Source of the DNA: CAZDIO01 sp964505555
GTDB lineage: Bacteria; Bdellovibrionota_C; UBA2361; SZUA-149; CAZDIO01
NCBI GenBank assembly: GCA_964505555.1
Contig: CAZDIO010000052.1
Span: forward strand, 1 to 9,527
Length of the DNA stretch: 9,527 nucleotides
Direction of reading: 5' to 3'
Shown one piece after another: positions 1 through 7,418 of the stretch. Position numbers and translations under genes: made by a program. A model generated the notes under the pieces. That model was not told where the DNA came from, did no database searches, and saw only the letters and a program-made list of their open reading frames with translations. How positions within the stretch are numbered: the stretch's first letter is position 1; every line of letters begins with the position of its first letter.

Positions 1-23
1 GTAAAATAATAGATTTTTTTAAT

Positions 24-53
24 TACGGCCTTAAATCAGGACAACTGGCCGTA
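24..53. repeat. Short inverted repeat downstream of the MazF-like gene
   Basis: TACGGCC at 24-30 is the reverse complement of GGCCGTA at 47-53, so a 7-bp stem with a 16-nt loop can form. It lies about 20 nt beyond the stop of the minus-strand toxin gene, where a terminator would be expected. Read on the minus strand, however, the stem is followed by A-rich rather than U-rich sequence, so a classical intrinsic terminator is not supported. The rest of 1-72 shows no gene. Confidence 0.3.
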
Positions 54-72
54 TATTTCGCGGTGGAAAATA

Positions 73-459
73 TTACATCGCATCCCGAAACCCAAGCGCC
101 GAGCGAAGTGCGTGCTCTAGTTGTGAAAGCACTCCATCAGAAAATCGTGCTCGTTCAATTGAGTTTATCTCATGTTGCTCGATCGTCGTCACCCAATCAC
201 ACCGTGCCGTGTGAAGCTCGCGAAGTCCTTCGCTTCGTCCAAGATCAACCGCAAATGGAGCATGAAGCCTTGATACTCTTCTCTCCAACGGAACAACAAC
301 AATAAAATCTGACATCTCATTTTGAAAATTATTACTCATCACAATCGCTCGTTGCAAAGATGGGTTTGAACTTGACTTTACTGTAATTAAAGAACCGCGC
401 TGGACTTTAAGCTCTATGGCTTCTTCAATCATTTCATTATCATGTGAAACTCGAATCAT
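73..459 (-). CDS. MazF/PemK-like type II toxin (putative endoribonuclease)
   Basis: This 128-aa protein matches the MazF/PemK pattern. Its RG motif at residues 21-22 opens the first strand. A hydrophobic strand with IVVVPL (53-58) follows, then a PFAVDL segment (68-73), a short strand around ARCDWVTT (85-92) and a C-terminal helix ending ALGF (121-124). MazF family members cleave single-stranded RNA and are neutralised by a partner antitoxin, here the gene just upstream. The ATG at 459 is preferred over the GTG at 462 because an AGGGGAGG site ends five bases before it. That ATG shares one base with the antitoxin stop, typical of translational coupling. Two oddities: about 20 residues precede the RG motif, which is usually close to the N-terminus, and the PLTS motif reads PLER (57-60), so the usual Thr is absent. 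Activity is therefore uncertain, but family assignment is fairly secure. Confidence 0.75.
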   Translation of the reverse strand: MIRVSHDNEMIEEAIELKVQRGSLITVKSSSNPSLQRAIVMSNNFQNEMSDFIVVVPLERRVSRLHAPFAVDLGRSEGLRELHTARCDWVTTIEQHEINSIERARFSDGVLSQLEHALRSALGFRDAM

Positions 460-671
460 CACCGCCTCCCCTGGCTTAACTGTTTTTTATCTCTCTCATA
501 GGCACGCTGAATCGCTGCTTGGGATTCAGCATTTTTTTTCTCTTCGATCCATTGTTGCAGCAATTGCTCTACAATCTCTGTTTGTTTTCGGCTTGGAGCA
601 AATCGCTCAAACTCTAAAACGATCTCCTCTCGCAACTTAAAATCTTTTTTCTTTTTTCGAGTCGTACTCAT
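459..671 (-). CDS. Putative antitoxin, ribbon-helix-helix-like, partner of the MazF-like toxin
   Basis: This 70-aa, highly charged protein starts with a basic stretch (MSTTRKKKKDFKLR). A pattern compatible with a ribbon-helix-helix fold follows: a short strand near 10-16, a helix at about 15-23 (EEIVLEFER), an AP turn at 25-26, and a second helix at about 28-43. The C-terminal half is a charged helix (44-70) that could wrap the toxin. It lies directly upstream of the MazF-like gene, and its TGA stop overlaps that gene's ATG. Antitoxins of this type usually bind their own promoter, so autoregulation is expected but not shown. The assignment rests mostly on size, charge pattern and position. 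No good Shine-Dalgarno site precedes the ATG at 671. Confidence 0.65.
   Translation of the reverse strand: MSTTRKKKKDFKLREEIVLEFERFAPSRKQTEIVEQLLQQWIEEKKNAESQAAIQRAYERDKKQLSQGRR
465..472 (-). promoter_or_regulatory. Shine-Dalgarno site that decides the MazF-like start
   Basis: AGGGGAGG on the minus strand lies inside the end of the antitoxin gene. It is five bases from the ATG at 459 but only two from the GTG at 462. The spacing favours the ATG. Confidence 0.6.
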
Positions 672-765
672 GAAAAACGCTTAACACAGAGGAATACTTC
701 CCACGAGTAAAATCTGGATTTAGGCCATATGAAGTAAAGAAGATAAGCAAACTACGGATTTTCCC

Positions 766-795
766 TTGCCACAGAAGTACCCTACCAGCGATAAT
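766..795 (+). promoter_or_regulatory. Possible sigma70-type promoter for the recombinase
   Basis: TTGCCA (766-771) and GATAAT (790-795) each match the -35 and -10 consensus at five of six positions and are separated by 18 nt. This predicts a start near 802 and a leader of about 30 nt before the recombinase ATG. It lies in the 161-nt gap between the divergently oriented antitoxin and recombinase. I found no convincing counterpart for the minus-strand operon. Confidence 0.4.
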
Positions 796-832
796 GCGGA
801 TAAAATTTCTGTCATAATCTGCTTAAAAAGTA

Positions 833-1945
833 ATGCCTGAAAAAAGAGAGATAATAGTTCTTGAAACCTCCACAAAGAGCGCAATTGCCGCGCCCTTTAC
901 TCAGGGTGGATTTACCGGCGGCGAAGGACGTCTCTCTCAGGTCGGAGCTTTAAGTGGAGAATCACTTCGTGACATTATTGAAAACTACCTCCACTACTAT
1001 GCTTCCGGTGGAAGTCACACCGCTCGAGCAAAGCGTTATGATCTGCAATATTTTCTTGAATTTTTAGGAGAGACAAAAAATGCACATTCTGTGCGAGTCT
1101 CTGATTGGACACTCCAAAAAACGCAAACATTTATCGACTACCGGCTCTCTCTTGGGGAGTCTCCAGCCACCGTCGCCCGTAGGCTTGCAACCATTAAGCA
1201 CTTTGGAAGAACATTAGCAGAGCGAATCCACGGCTATATTAACCCCGCTCGGGAAGTAAAAGGTCCCATTCAGCAAAACACCCGACCACGGGGCTTGAGC
1301 GAAGAGGAGCTACAAGCACTCAAGCTTGCAGCTACTGAAGAACTTTCAAAACACCCTGAAAGCTTTAAAGCTCTTCGCGATAAGTTTCTCCTTGAACTTC
1401 TTCTTGCCACAGGACTTCGTGCTGATGAAGCACGCTTATTGCTTCTTGGACAGGTCAGTGAAGATTATTCTTGGTTAAAAAACGTAAAAACCAAAGGGAA
1501 AAAGTTTCGAAATGTCTATCTTGACTCACAGATTAGAGAAGAATTGAAACATTACTGTGAAAAAAGAGCTGAAGAGCTTTTTAAACGTTACCCAATTCTT
1601 GAAACACTCTCTCTCGTTGAGCAAAGTAAATTCCCCCTCTTTATCGGATTCTATCGAGCAAGCCCGGGAACTCCAAACACTTTTGGCCTTTCTCCAAAAA
1701 CTGTCTGGCGCACTATCGCCACAATCGGCAAGCATGCTCAAAAAATTTATTCAGGACCCCAAACAAACCTCCACCCTCACCTCCTCCGCCATACCTTTGC
1801 TCACGGACTTCTAGATAGCTCAAAAGATGTTCGTCTTGTAGCCCAGGCTCTTGGTCACAGCGATGTTCGAACCACGATGCGTTATACTGAACGAGGTGAA
1901 GAAGAGATTGCAAAGGCAATTGAGAAGAAGGTGAAACGAAAATAA
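833..1945 (+). CDS. Tyrosine recombinase/integrase (XerC/XerD-like)
   Basis: This 370-aa protein has the two-domain layout of tyrosine recombinases. A SAM-like core-binding domain spans about residues 43-137, including the ATVARRLATIKHF helix (112-124). The catalytic domain spans about 154-355. All six active-site residues are visible: R196 in TGLRADEA, K221 in the KTKGKKFR hairpin, H316 and R319 in HLLRH, H342 in GHSD, and the nucleophile Y351 in MRYTE. Such enzymes cut and rejoin DNA through a 3'-phosphotyrosine. Xer proteins resolve chromosome dimers, while relatives move phages, integrons and islands. About 45 residues precede the core-binding domain, more than in E. coli XerC or XerD (about 300 aa), and the C-terminus is lysine-rich. 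The only ATG in range is at 833, with no obvious Shine-Dalgarno site. The gene diverges from the toxin-antitoxin pair and converges on hutU. No dif or att site was recognised, so housekeeping and mobile roles cannot be separated. Confidence 0.88.
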   Translation: MPEKREIIVLETSTKSAIAAPFTQGGFTGGEGRLSQVGALSGESLRDIIENYLHYYASGGSHTARAKRYDLQYFLEFLGETKNAHSVRVSDWTLQKTQTFIDYRLSLGESPATVARRLATIKHFGRTLAERIHGYINPAREVKGPIQQNTRPRGLSEEELQALKLAATEELSKHPESFKALRDKFLLELLLATGLRADEARLLLLGQVSEDYSWLKNVKTKGKKFRNVYLDSQIREELKHYCEKRAEELFKRYPILETLSLVEQSKFPLFIGFYRASPGTPNTFGLSPKTVWRTIATIGKHAQKIYSGPQTNLHPHLLRHTFAHGLLDSSKDVRLVAQALGHSDVRTTMRYTERGEEEIAKAIEKKVKRK

Positions 1946-1965
1946 GCAAACAGAACTTTTTTTAC

Positions 1966-4005
1966 TTAGCGTTTTGACAACGTCTCTGAAACTACCTTCT
2001 CAATAAGTTCTTTAGAGGGTTCATAAGGCAGCGTTATCTGATCTTCCTTTCGGTGTTTCTCGTTATATTCAATACATATTTCAATTGAATGACTATTTCG
2101 AGCCCAAGCCCGCCTTGCAACCCCACCCATGACATCCCATGGAATTGCAGTTTTCAAGATATCATCTACCCGCTCACTCCCATCAAGCACCATTCCAAAT
2201 CCACCGTTAATGGCGTTTCCGATCCCCACTCCCCCACCGTTATGAAGGGCGACGAGACTAAATCCGTGTGCTGCGTTTCCAGCAAAGCCCGTCGTCGCCA
2301 TATCGGCCATGATGTTTGAGCCATCTTTAATATTGGCAGTCTCTCTAAAAGGAGAATCAGTTCCTCCAGTGTCATGGTGATCACGACCAAGCATGATTGG
2401 TCCAATCACTCCTTTTCTCACCATTTCATTAAAACGAAGGGCGATACTTTTTCGCCCCGCTGCGTCTTGATAGAGAATTCTCGCTTGGGTTCCGACAACG
2501 AGTTTATTTTCTTTTGCCGCACACACCCAGCGGTAATTGTCATGATCCTGGTAGCGAAGTTTCGGACGTACCTTCTGAATGCATTCTGCAGCTAACGCAT
2601 CGGTCTTTTCAAGATCTTCTTCTTTTCCACTGAGGCACACCCAACGAAACGGCCCGTAACCGTAATCAAAAAGTTCTGGTCCAAGAATGTCTTCTACATA
2701 GCTAGGCCAGATAAACCCATCCCGCTCATCAACTCCGTTTTTAGAGATCTCTGTAACACCAGCATCAAAAATGGCTTTTAAAAACGAGTTTCCGTAATCA
2801 AAAAAATACGTTCCTTTTTGGATAAGGCTTTTAACCGCACCAAAGTGTTGTCGAAGCGATTTATCAACGAGCAAGCGAAATTGCTCCTTGTCTGTTCCAA
2901 GAAGCTTCGTGCGCTCTTCAAACGTTAATCCCTGCGGGCAATAACCACCGTCATACGGAACGTGACAACTTGTTTGGTCAGAGAGAAGATCGATCTGTTG
3001 ATTATGTTTAACAGCGTATTCAAGGAGATCGACAATATTTCCGTGGTACGCAATTGCCGTGCCTTTTTTCCCTCGTATCGCTTCTTGTGCATATTGAAAA
3101 GCTGCCTGAGGTGATTCAGCAATTTGCTTTACCCACCCTTGCTTATACCGAGTATCAATTCTTGAACGATCAACTTCGGCGATAATTCCAACACCTCTCG
3201 CAATCTCAATCGCTTTTCCTTGAGCACCACTCATTCCCCCAAGTCCGGAACTAACAAATAGCTTTCCCGAAAGATCCCCCTCGTTTGGAATTCCAAGTTT
3301 TATCCGCCCCGCAATAGAGAGCGTGTTGTACGTGCCATGAACAATTCCCTGTGGGCCGATATACATCCACCCACCGGCTGTCATCTGACCATAATTTGCA
3401 ACTCCAAGTGCAGCCGCTCGTTGAAAGTTTTCTTGATCATCAAAAAGCCCGATCATTAACCCATTTGCAGCGATCACTCGTGGCGCACTGGGACGAGACT
3501 GAAAGAGTCCGAGCGGATGGCCAGAGTGAAGTACCAGAGTCTGCTCTTCTGTTAACTCTTCAAGGTACTTCTTAATTAACCGATATTGCATCCAATTCTG
3601 ACAAACCTGCCCCGTCTCCCCATAGGTCACAAGTTCATAAGGATAGAGCGCGACGTCAAAATCAAGATTATTATCAATCATTACCTGAAATGCTTTTCCC
3701 TCAAGACATCTCCCCTGATATTGATCGATAGCTTTTCCACGAATTGCTCCGGGGGGACGAAAACGATACCCGTAGATTCGCCCTCGGGTAAGAAGCTCAT
3801 CAAGAAACTCTGGAGCAAGAACTGTATGGTGCTCTTCGGGGATGTAACGAAGCGCATTTTGTAGCGCAAGCTTCGTTTCTTGTTGATTGAGAACATACCC
3901 ACGTTTTGGAGCACGACGGATGTCGTCACGAAATGGAGGCATCTCTGGAAGTTCATCATCAAGTCGAATTCGCATCGACTCCGAGATCTCTTTATTTGAT
4001 ATCAT
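1966..4005 (-). CDS. hutU: Urocanate hydratase (urocanase), long form
   Basis: Urocanase adds water to urocanate to give 4-imidazolone-5-propionate, the second step of histidine degradation, using tightly bound NAD+ in the cytosol. The family is unmistakable. YGQMTAGGWMYIGPQG (205-220) and the NAD-binding GLGGMSGAQ (254-262) are followed by SDQTS (342-346), GRDHHDTGGTDSPFRET (540-556) and HNGGGVGIGNAINGG (588-602). At 679 aa it belongs to the long class, close in length to human UROC1 (676 aa), rather than the roughly 555-aa form of Pseudomonas or Bacillus. The short-form signature GLPARICW, which carries a catalytic Cys, corresponds here to GTQARILY (505-512). From memory this is also the long-class sequence, so it need not mean inactivity. 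The ATG at 4005 lies inside the end of ispG (14-nt overlap). A second ATG at 3975 has GGAG closely upstream and is a possible alternative. No hutH, hutI or hutG is in the window. Confidence 0.93.
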   Translation of the reverse strand: MISNKEISESMRIRLDDELPEMPPFRDDIRRAPKRGYVLNQQETKLALQNALRYIPEEHHTVLAPEFLDELLTRGRIYGYRFRPPGAIRGKAIDQYQGRCLEGKAFQVMIDNNLDFDVALYPYELVTYGETGQVCQNWMQYRLIKKYLEELTEEQTLVLHSGHPLGLFQSRPSAPRVIAANGLMIGLFDDQENFQRAAALGVANYGQMTAGGWMYIGPQGIVHGTYNTLSIAGRIKLGIPNEGDLSGKLFVSSGLGGMSGAQGKAIEIARGVGIIAEVDRSRIDTRYKQGWVKQIAESPQAAFQYAQEAIRGKKGTAIAYHGNIVDLLEYAVKHNQQIDLLSDQTSCHVPYDGGYCPQGLTFEERTKLLGTDKEQFRLLVDKSLRQHFGAVKSLIQKGTYFFDYGNSFLKAIFDAGVTEISKNGVDERDGFIWPSYVEDILGPELFDYGYGPFRWVCLSGKEEDLEKTDALAAECIQKVRPKLRYQDHDNYRWVCAAKENKLVVGTQARILYQDAAGRKSIALRFNEMVRKGVIGPIMLGRDHHDTGGTDSPFRETANIKDGSNIMADMATTGFAGNAAHGFSLVALHNGGGVGIGNAINGGFGMVLDGSERVDDILKTAIPWDVMGGVARRAWARNSHSIEICIEYNEKHRKEDQITLPYEPSKELIEKVVSETLSKR

Positions 4006-5143
4006 TGCAGACTATTTCAGATTTTTTATAATCAATGATATTTTCAATTTCATTAAGCAAGCGTGGGATCACTTGATCATAAGGAAAAGCTCCAACAAGC
4101 TCTGGACCTCGTTTGAGATTTACATAGTGTGGCCCACACCACAGCCCTAAGTCTGCCTGATCGGTTTCTCCGGGACCGTTTACTCTACACCCCATTACCG
4201 CAATCGTAATTGAGTGCTGCTGTGCGTAACTTGTTACCTGTTTTACCTCTTGAGCAAGTTTTACAAACGCTTTGTTCTCTACTCGGGAGCAGGAGGGGCA
4301 CGAGATAACGTTTAGCCCATCAGGAAGTGATTGCGGCACAGAGCGAAAGCGACCAGATTCGATATCCTGGATTATCTGCCGGGCAAGGATTACCTCTTTA
4401 TCCTTCTCTTCATCAGGAAGTGTGAGTGAAACACGAACCGTATCTCCGATACCGAGGGAAAGTAATTGTTCAAAAGCGATACGCGTTTTAATCTCTGCCT
4501 CAGGAAGCATTCCCGCTTCGGTCACTCCAAGATGAAGCGGCACTTCAGGTCGCTCAGATGAGAAGAGTTTGTTTATCTCAATGACCGTGTAAGGATCAGA
4601 ACTCTTTAAAGAGACGACAAAGCGATTAAATCCCAGGGACTTTAAAAAATCAGTATGCCACATTGCAGATTGTAACGCCGTGTCACTATGACTTGAATTT
4701 GTCTTTTTTAATGCTGGATCAAGCGAGCCACAATTTACCCCAACCCGGATTGCACAATCATGCTCCCCCGCTACATCAACAAAAAACCTTACTTTGTCTT
4801 CAACACTTACTGATTTTTGATGGTGGTGAAGGTGCCCTGGGTTGTAGCGAAACTTTTGAACAAACGGCGCGACTGACTTTGCCAGGCGATAATTTTCCTG
4901 AAGATCAACTACAAGGTTAGCAGCTGTTTCCTTCCTGATTTCCTTTAGCGCTTCAACATCATGCTTACTATCAACCGCAAGACGAATAAGTGCGGCTCCA
5001 GCACCTTCAAGGAGTTTTATCTGTGTTAGTGTTTCGGTAATATCGGTAGTTTTAGTCGCGCACATGCTCTGTAGGGCAATAGGCGCCATCCCTCCTATCT
5101 GGATATTTCCAACCGAAATTTCTTCAGTTTTTCGCTTAATCAA
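3992..5143 (-). CDS. ispG: (E)-4-hydroxy-3-methylbut-2-enyl-diphosphate synthase
   Basis: IspG (GcpE) is a [4Fe-4S] enzyme of the MEP isoprenoid pathway. It reductively opens methylerythritol cyclodiphosphate to HMBPP in the cytosol. The N-terminal TIM-barrel domain is recognisable from IGGMAPIALQSMCATKTTD (16-34), FRYNPGH (98-104), IRVGVNCGS (132-140) and HLGVTEAG (204-211). The C-terminal cluster domain has the expected ligands: C282 and C285 in SCPSCSR, C319 in GCRVNGPGE, and E326 as the fourth ligand. The length (383 aa) is that of the compact bacterial form without the plant-type insert. The start is a TTG at 5143, preceded by AAGGA six bases upstream on the minus strand. It is followed by hutU with a 14-nt overlap, suggesting one transcript although the pathways are unrelated. 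It diverges from the PMT gene across 129 nt. Confidence 0.95.
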   Translation of the reverse strand: MIKRKTEEISVGNIQIGGMAPIALQSMCATKTTDITETLTQIKLLEGAGAALIRLAVDSKHDVEALKEIRKETAANLVVDLQENYRLAKSVAPFVQKFRYNPGHLHHHQKSVSVEDKVRFFVDVAGEHDCAIRVGVNCGSLDPALKKTNSSHSDTALQSAMWHTDFLKSLGFNRFVVSLKSSDPYTVIEINKLFSSERPEVPLHLGVTEAGMLPEAEIKTRIAFEQLLSLGIGDTVRVSLTLPDEEKDKEVILARQIIQDIESGRFRSVPQSLPDGLNVISCPSCSRVENKAFVKLAQEVKQVTSYAQQHSITIAVMGCRVNGPGETDQADLGLWCGPHYVNLKRGPELVGAFPYDQVIPRLLNEIENIIDYKKSEIVCNDIK

Positions 5144-5272
5144 GGAAGATCCTTATTTCTGACAAACAAGCAGAACAATGCATGTTCAAGAAGCCCATTC
5201 AACAATAGGGCGCTATATATTACAAGGGGCATCAAAACTGATCGCAGCAAAATTTATATCGGATAAGGTCGT
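5144..5272. other. Divergent intergenic region between ispG and the PMT gene
   Basis: These 129 nt must hold the promoters for both the ispG-hutU and the PMT-PA14 transcripts. AT-rich tracts such as TATATATT (5214-5221) and TTTATAT (5253-5259) could serve as -10 elements, but I found no well-spaced -35 partner on either strand. A Shine-Dalgarno-like AAGG (5265-5268) serves the GTG at 5273. Confidence 0.4.
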
Positions 5273-6790
5273 GTGGCAAAGAGGAAGGTTCAGAAAGAAG
5301 TTAAAGTCACTGAGGCTGTTAAAAAGACTCCGTTTCAATCCCTAGTTCCTTACCTCTATCTCGGTGTCGTACTCGTTGTTTCGTATCTTACCTATTTCAG
5401 AAACTACACCGAGCCAAAGAACCTCTTTTGGGATGAAAACTATCACATTGCATCAGCAGAGAAATATCTTGAAGGGATATTCTTCATGGAGATGCACCCG
5501 CCACTTGGAAAACTTTTGATTGCTGCGGGAGAAGCGATTTTTAAACCAAATAAAGATCTCGATTTAAGTACTTTTACTACGACGGATTACATAAAAGATG
5601 TTCCCCCAGGATATTCCTTTAAAGGGGTCCGATTTTTCTCAACGCTGTTTGGCTTTCTTGCCGCAGGAATTTTCTTTTTTGCCCTCTACCTTCTTCTTGG
5701 AAATCCTCACCTTGCACTCTTTTTTACCTCTCTCTACCTTTTTGATAATGCGCTCATCGTTCAATCAAGAGCAGCAATGCTTGAAGGCCCGCAACTCTTT
5801 TTTATCCTTCTTGGAATCTGTTTCGGTGTGTTTCTTATAAAACGTGCGCGCGAGCCTAATTTGCGAGAACTTTTCTTTCTTGGAATTACCTTAGGACTTG
5901 CCATCAGCATCAAAGCAAATAGTGGAATTTTATTGTTGTTCTTCCCTATTCTTTTTTTTCGTCATGCGTTTGTGTTCTCTAAAACTCCTGCTTTAATTGT
6001 AAAACGTTTTTTTCTATGGAGCGTTGTATCGGGAGTTGGGATTCTTCTTCCTATCGTGCTCATCTGGTATGCACACTTTTCCATTTCAAAAACAGTACTC
6101 AATGATAAATATTATAATGTCTCGCCTAAATACCAAGCAGTGCTAAACGGCGAGAAGGTCTTTGGCCCTGCAGATCTTTCTTTCATGCTCCGTGATGCTT
6201 ATAAATATTTTTTCAACTATCAAAAGGGTGTTCCGCGCTTAAAAGGAGACGTTCCTGATGAAAACGGGAGTCATCCGATCTTTTGGCCTCTTGGAAAATA
6301 CAGTATTAGCTACCGATGGGACAAAACAGATCAGGGAAAGGTTCAGTATCTTCGCCTTCAATGTAACCCCATTGGGTGGGCCATTGGCGGGATCGCCGTA
6401 ATTCTTTCTATCATTTTGGTAGGAGCTCATTATCTCTACGGCCTAGAGCCGAGAAATAAGCAGCTTTTTCTCAGTATCGAGATTTTTTTGGGACTTTACT
6501 TAGCGTACATGGGAACGATGTTTGGAATTGAACGGGTGATGTATCTCTATCATTATTTTATCCCCCTCCTTTTTTCTTTTTTTCTCTCCGCGTTAATTTT
6601 TCAATATCTGATGGAAGAATGCTTCAAGCGTCACAGTAAAGTTCTCTATGCAGGACTCTTTGTGTTTAGCTTGAATATATTTTCTGCATACGTGTTTTTT
6701 AGTCCCTTTACCTATCATCAGCCTCTCTCCACACAAGAGTTTTTACAACGAAGCTGGCTTGATATTTGGCGCTTGGAGCCGGTGTTTTAA
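5273..6790 (+). CDS. PMT-family (GT39) polyprenyl-phosphate-mannose protein mannosyltransferase
   Basis: This 505-aa integral membrane protein is of the protein O-mannosyltransferase type. Such enzymes transfer mannose (or a related sugar) from a polyprenyl-phosphate carrier to Ser/Thr of proteins on the outer face of the cytoplasmic membrane. A short basic N-terminus is followed by a first membrane span (about 24-41). The first extracytoplasmic loop carries the acidic pair D54-E55 (FWDENYH) and MHPPLGKLL (74-82), the hallmark of PMT catalysis. VRFFSTLFG (119-127) and SRAAMLEGP (165-173) are also typical. The C-terminal PMT_4TMC part is marked by GSHPIFWPLGK (332-342), QCNPIGWAIGG (363-373) and YLYHYFIPLLF (424-434). 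I count about ten to eleven membrane spans. The start is the GTG at 5273 after an AAGG site. A PA14 protein gene begins 2 nt after the stop, so the two are likely co-translated. The exact sugar and acceptor cannot be read from the sequence. Confidence 0.88.
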   Translation: MAKRKVQKEVKVTEAVKKTPFQSLVPYLYLGVVLVVSYLTYFRNYTEPKNLFWDENYHIASAEKYLEGIFFMEMHPPLGKLLIAAGEAIFKPNKDLDLSTFTTTDYIKDVPPGYSFKGVRFFSTLFGFLAAGIFFFALYLLLGNPHLALFFTSLYLFDNALIVQSRAAMLEGPQLFFILLGICFGVFLIKRAREPNLRELFFLGITLGLAISIKANSGILLLFFPILFFRHAFVFSKTPALIVKRFFLWSVVSGVGILLPIVLIWYAHFSISKTVLNDKYYNVSPKYQAVLNGEKVFGPADLSFMLRDAYKYFFNYQKGVPRLKGDVPDENGSHPIFWPLGKYSISYRWDKTDQGKVQYLRLQCNPIGWAIGGIAVILSIILVGAHYLYGLEPRNKQLFLSIEIFLGLYLAYMGTMFGIERVMYLYHYFIPLLFSFFLSALIFQYLMEECFKRHSKVLYAGLFVFSLNIFSAYVFFSPFTYHQPLSTQEFLQRSWLDIWRLEPVF

Positions 6791-6792
6791 TT

Positions 6793-7392
6793 ATGAGCAT
6801 GGACAAAAAAGATCTCTTGGAAAAACATTGCACGAAAAAGAGTTGGTGGTTCTTTGCGATGAGTGTTTTACTTTTCCTCTTTATTTATAAAAAAACAGCT
6901 CCATTGGCTTTTATCCCGCGGATTGAAGGGCGAGTAATACAAAACGCAGAACCCATTCGGGAGCTTGATCAACCGAAGCTTCCTACAAACACTCGTAGCT
7001 TTCAGATTGATACAATTGATTTTCCAGATAACTATGTTCTTACTCATCGAACCCTTGGTCCTGTTGCGTTTGGCGAGAACTATTTCATAGAGTTCGAAGG
7101 AACTTTCCAAGCTTCAAAAGGTCAGATCTATACCTTTAGTGTTGAGTCAGATGATGGGTTTCGATTACTTATCGACGGAAAAATTGTTTCTGAGCATACA
7201 ACTCCTCGACCTGTGGGGTTAACCCAAGGGAATTTCTTTCTCAATAAGGGAGCTCATCACTTTCAACTTTCGTATTTTCAAACCGTAGGAAATGCAGCTC
7301 TTACTGCAAAGTATCAGATTCGGGGAGGTAATAATGAATATCTTCTTGGTGAATCTTCAAACGAAGTGAAATTTGAAGAAATTAAGCGGTAA
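6793..7392 (+). CDS. Membrane-anchored PA14-domain protein
   Basis: This 199-aa protein has a basic N-terminus, one membrane span at about residues 18-31 (WWFFAMSVLLFLFI) and an extracytoplasmic part. From about 68 to 178 that part looks like a PA14 domain. It includes the strand YFIEFEGTF (97-105), the diagnostic YTFSVESDDGFRLLIDGK (113-130) and the closing GAHHFQLSYFQTVGNAALTAKYQ (153-175). PA14 is a beta-barrel module often used for carbohydrate binding in adhesins, glycosidases and glycosyltransferases. The ATG at 6793 lies 2 nt after the PMT stop. Longer in-frame starts run back to a TTG at 6766 inside the PMT gene but would add only a weakly conserved-looking leader. The tight coupling suggests that it works with the mannosyltransferase, perhaps as a glycan- or substrate-binding partner. 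That role is inferred. Confidence 0.78.
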   Translation: MSMDKKDLLEKHCTKKSWWFFAMSVLLFLFIYKKTAPLAFIPRIEGRVIQNAEPIRELDQPKLPTNTRSFQIDTIDFPDNYVLTHRTLGPVAFGENYFIEFEGTFQASKGQIYTFSVESDDGFRLLIDGKIVSEHTTPRPVGLTQGNFFLNKGAHHFQLSYFQTVGNAALTAKYQIRGGNNEYLLGESSNEVKFEEIKR

Positions 7393-7401
7393 CAACCGTT
7401 T
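7384..7401. terminator. Weak hairpin between convergent genes
   Basis: AAGCGGT (7384-7390) can pair with ACCGTTT (7395-7401) around an AACA loop, with one G-U pair. The position, between the PA14 gene stop and the stop of the convergent secreted-protein gene, suits a bidirectional terminator. The left arm overlaps the PA14 stop codon and no clear U-run follows on either strand. Confidence 0.25.
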
Positions 7402-7418
7402 CTATGATAACTTAAAAC

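Noticed and set aside
63..305. Plus-strand open frame of 80 codons
   Set aside because: It is antisense to the MazF-like toxin, has no ribosome binding site and shows no recognisable protein pattern.
416..640. Plus-strand open frame of 74 codons
   Set aside because: It is antisense to the coupled toxin-antitoxin genes, which have better coding and translation signals.
1557..1814. Plus-strand open frame within the recombinase gene
   Set aside because: It is an out-of-frame shadow. The recombinase frame carries all catalytic motifs through this stretch.
1946..1965. T-run between the convergent recombinase and hutU genes as an intrinsic terminator
   Set aside because: A run of T is present but no stable stem precedes it on the plus strand, and on the minus strand it reads as A.
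2089..3962. Several open frames on both strands within hutU
   Set aside because: All overlap a full-length urocanase frame with continuous family motifs and have no independent start signals.
4272..4920. Plus-strand open frames antisense to ispG
   Set aside because: They mirror the conserved ispG coding sequence and have no translation signals of their own.
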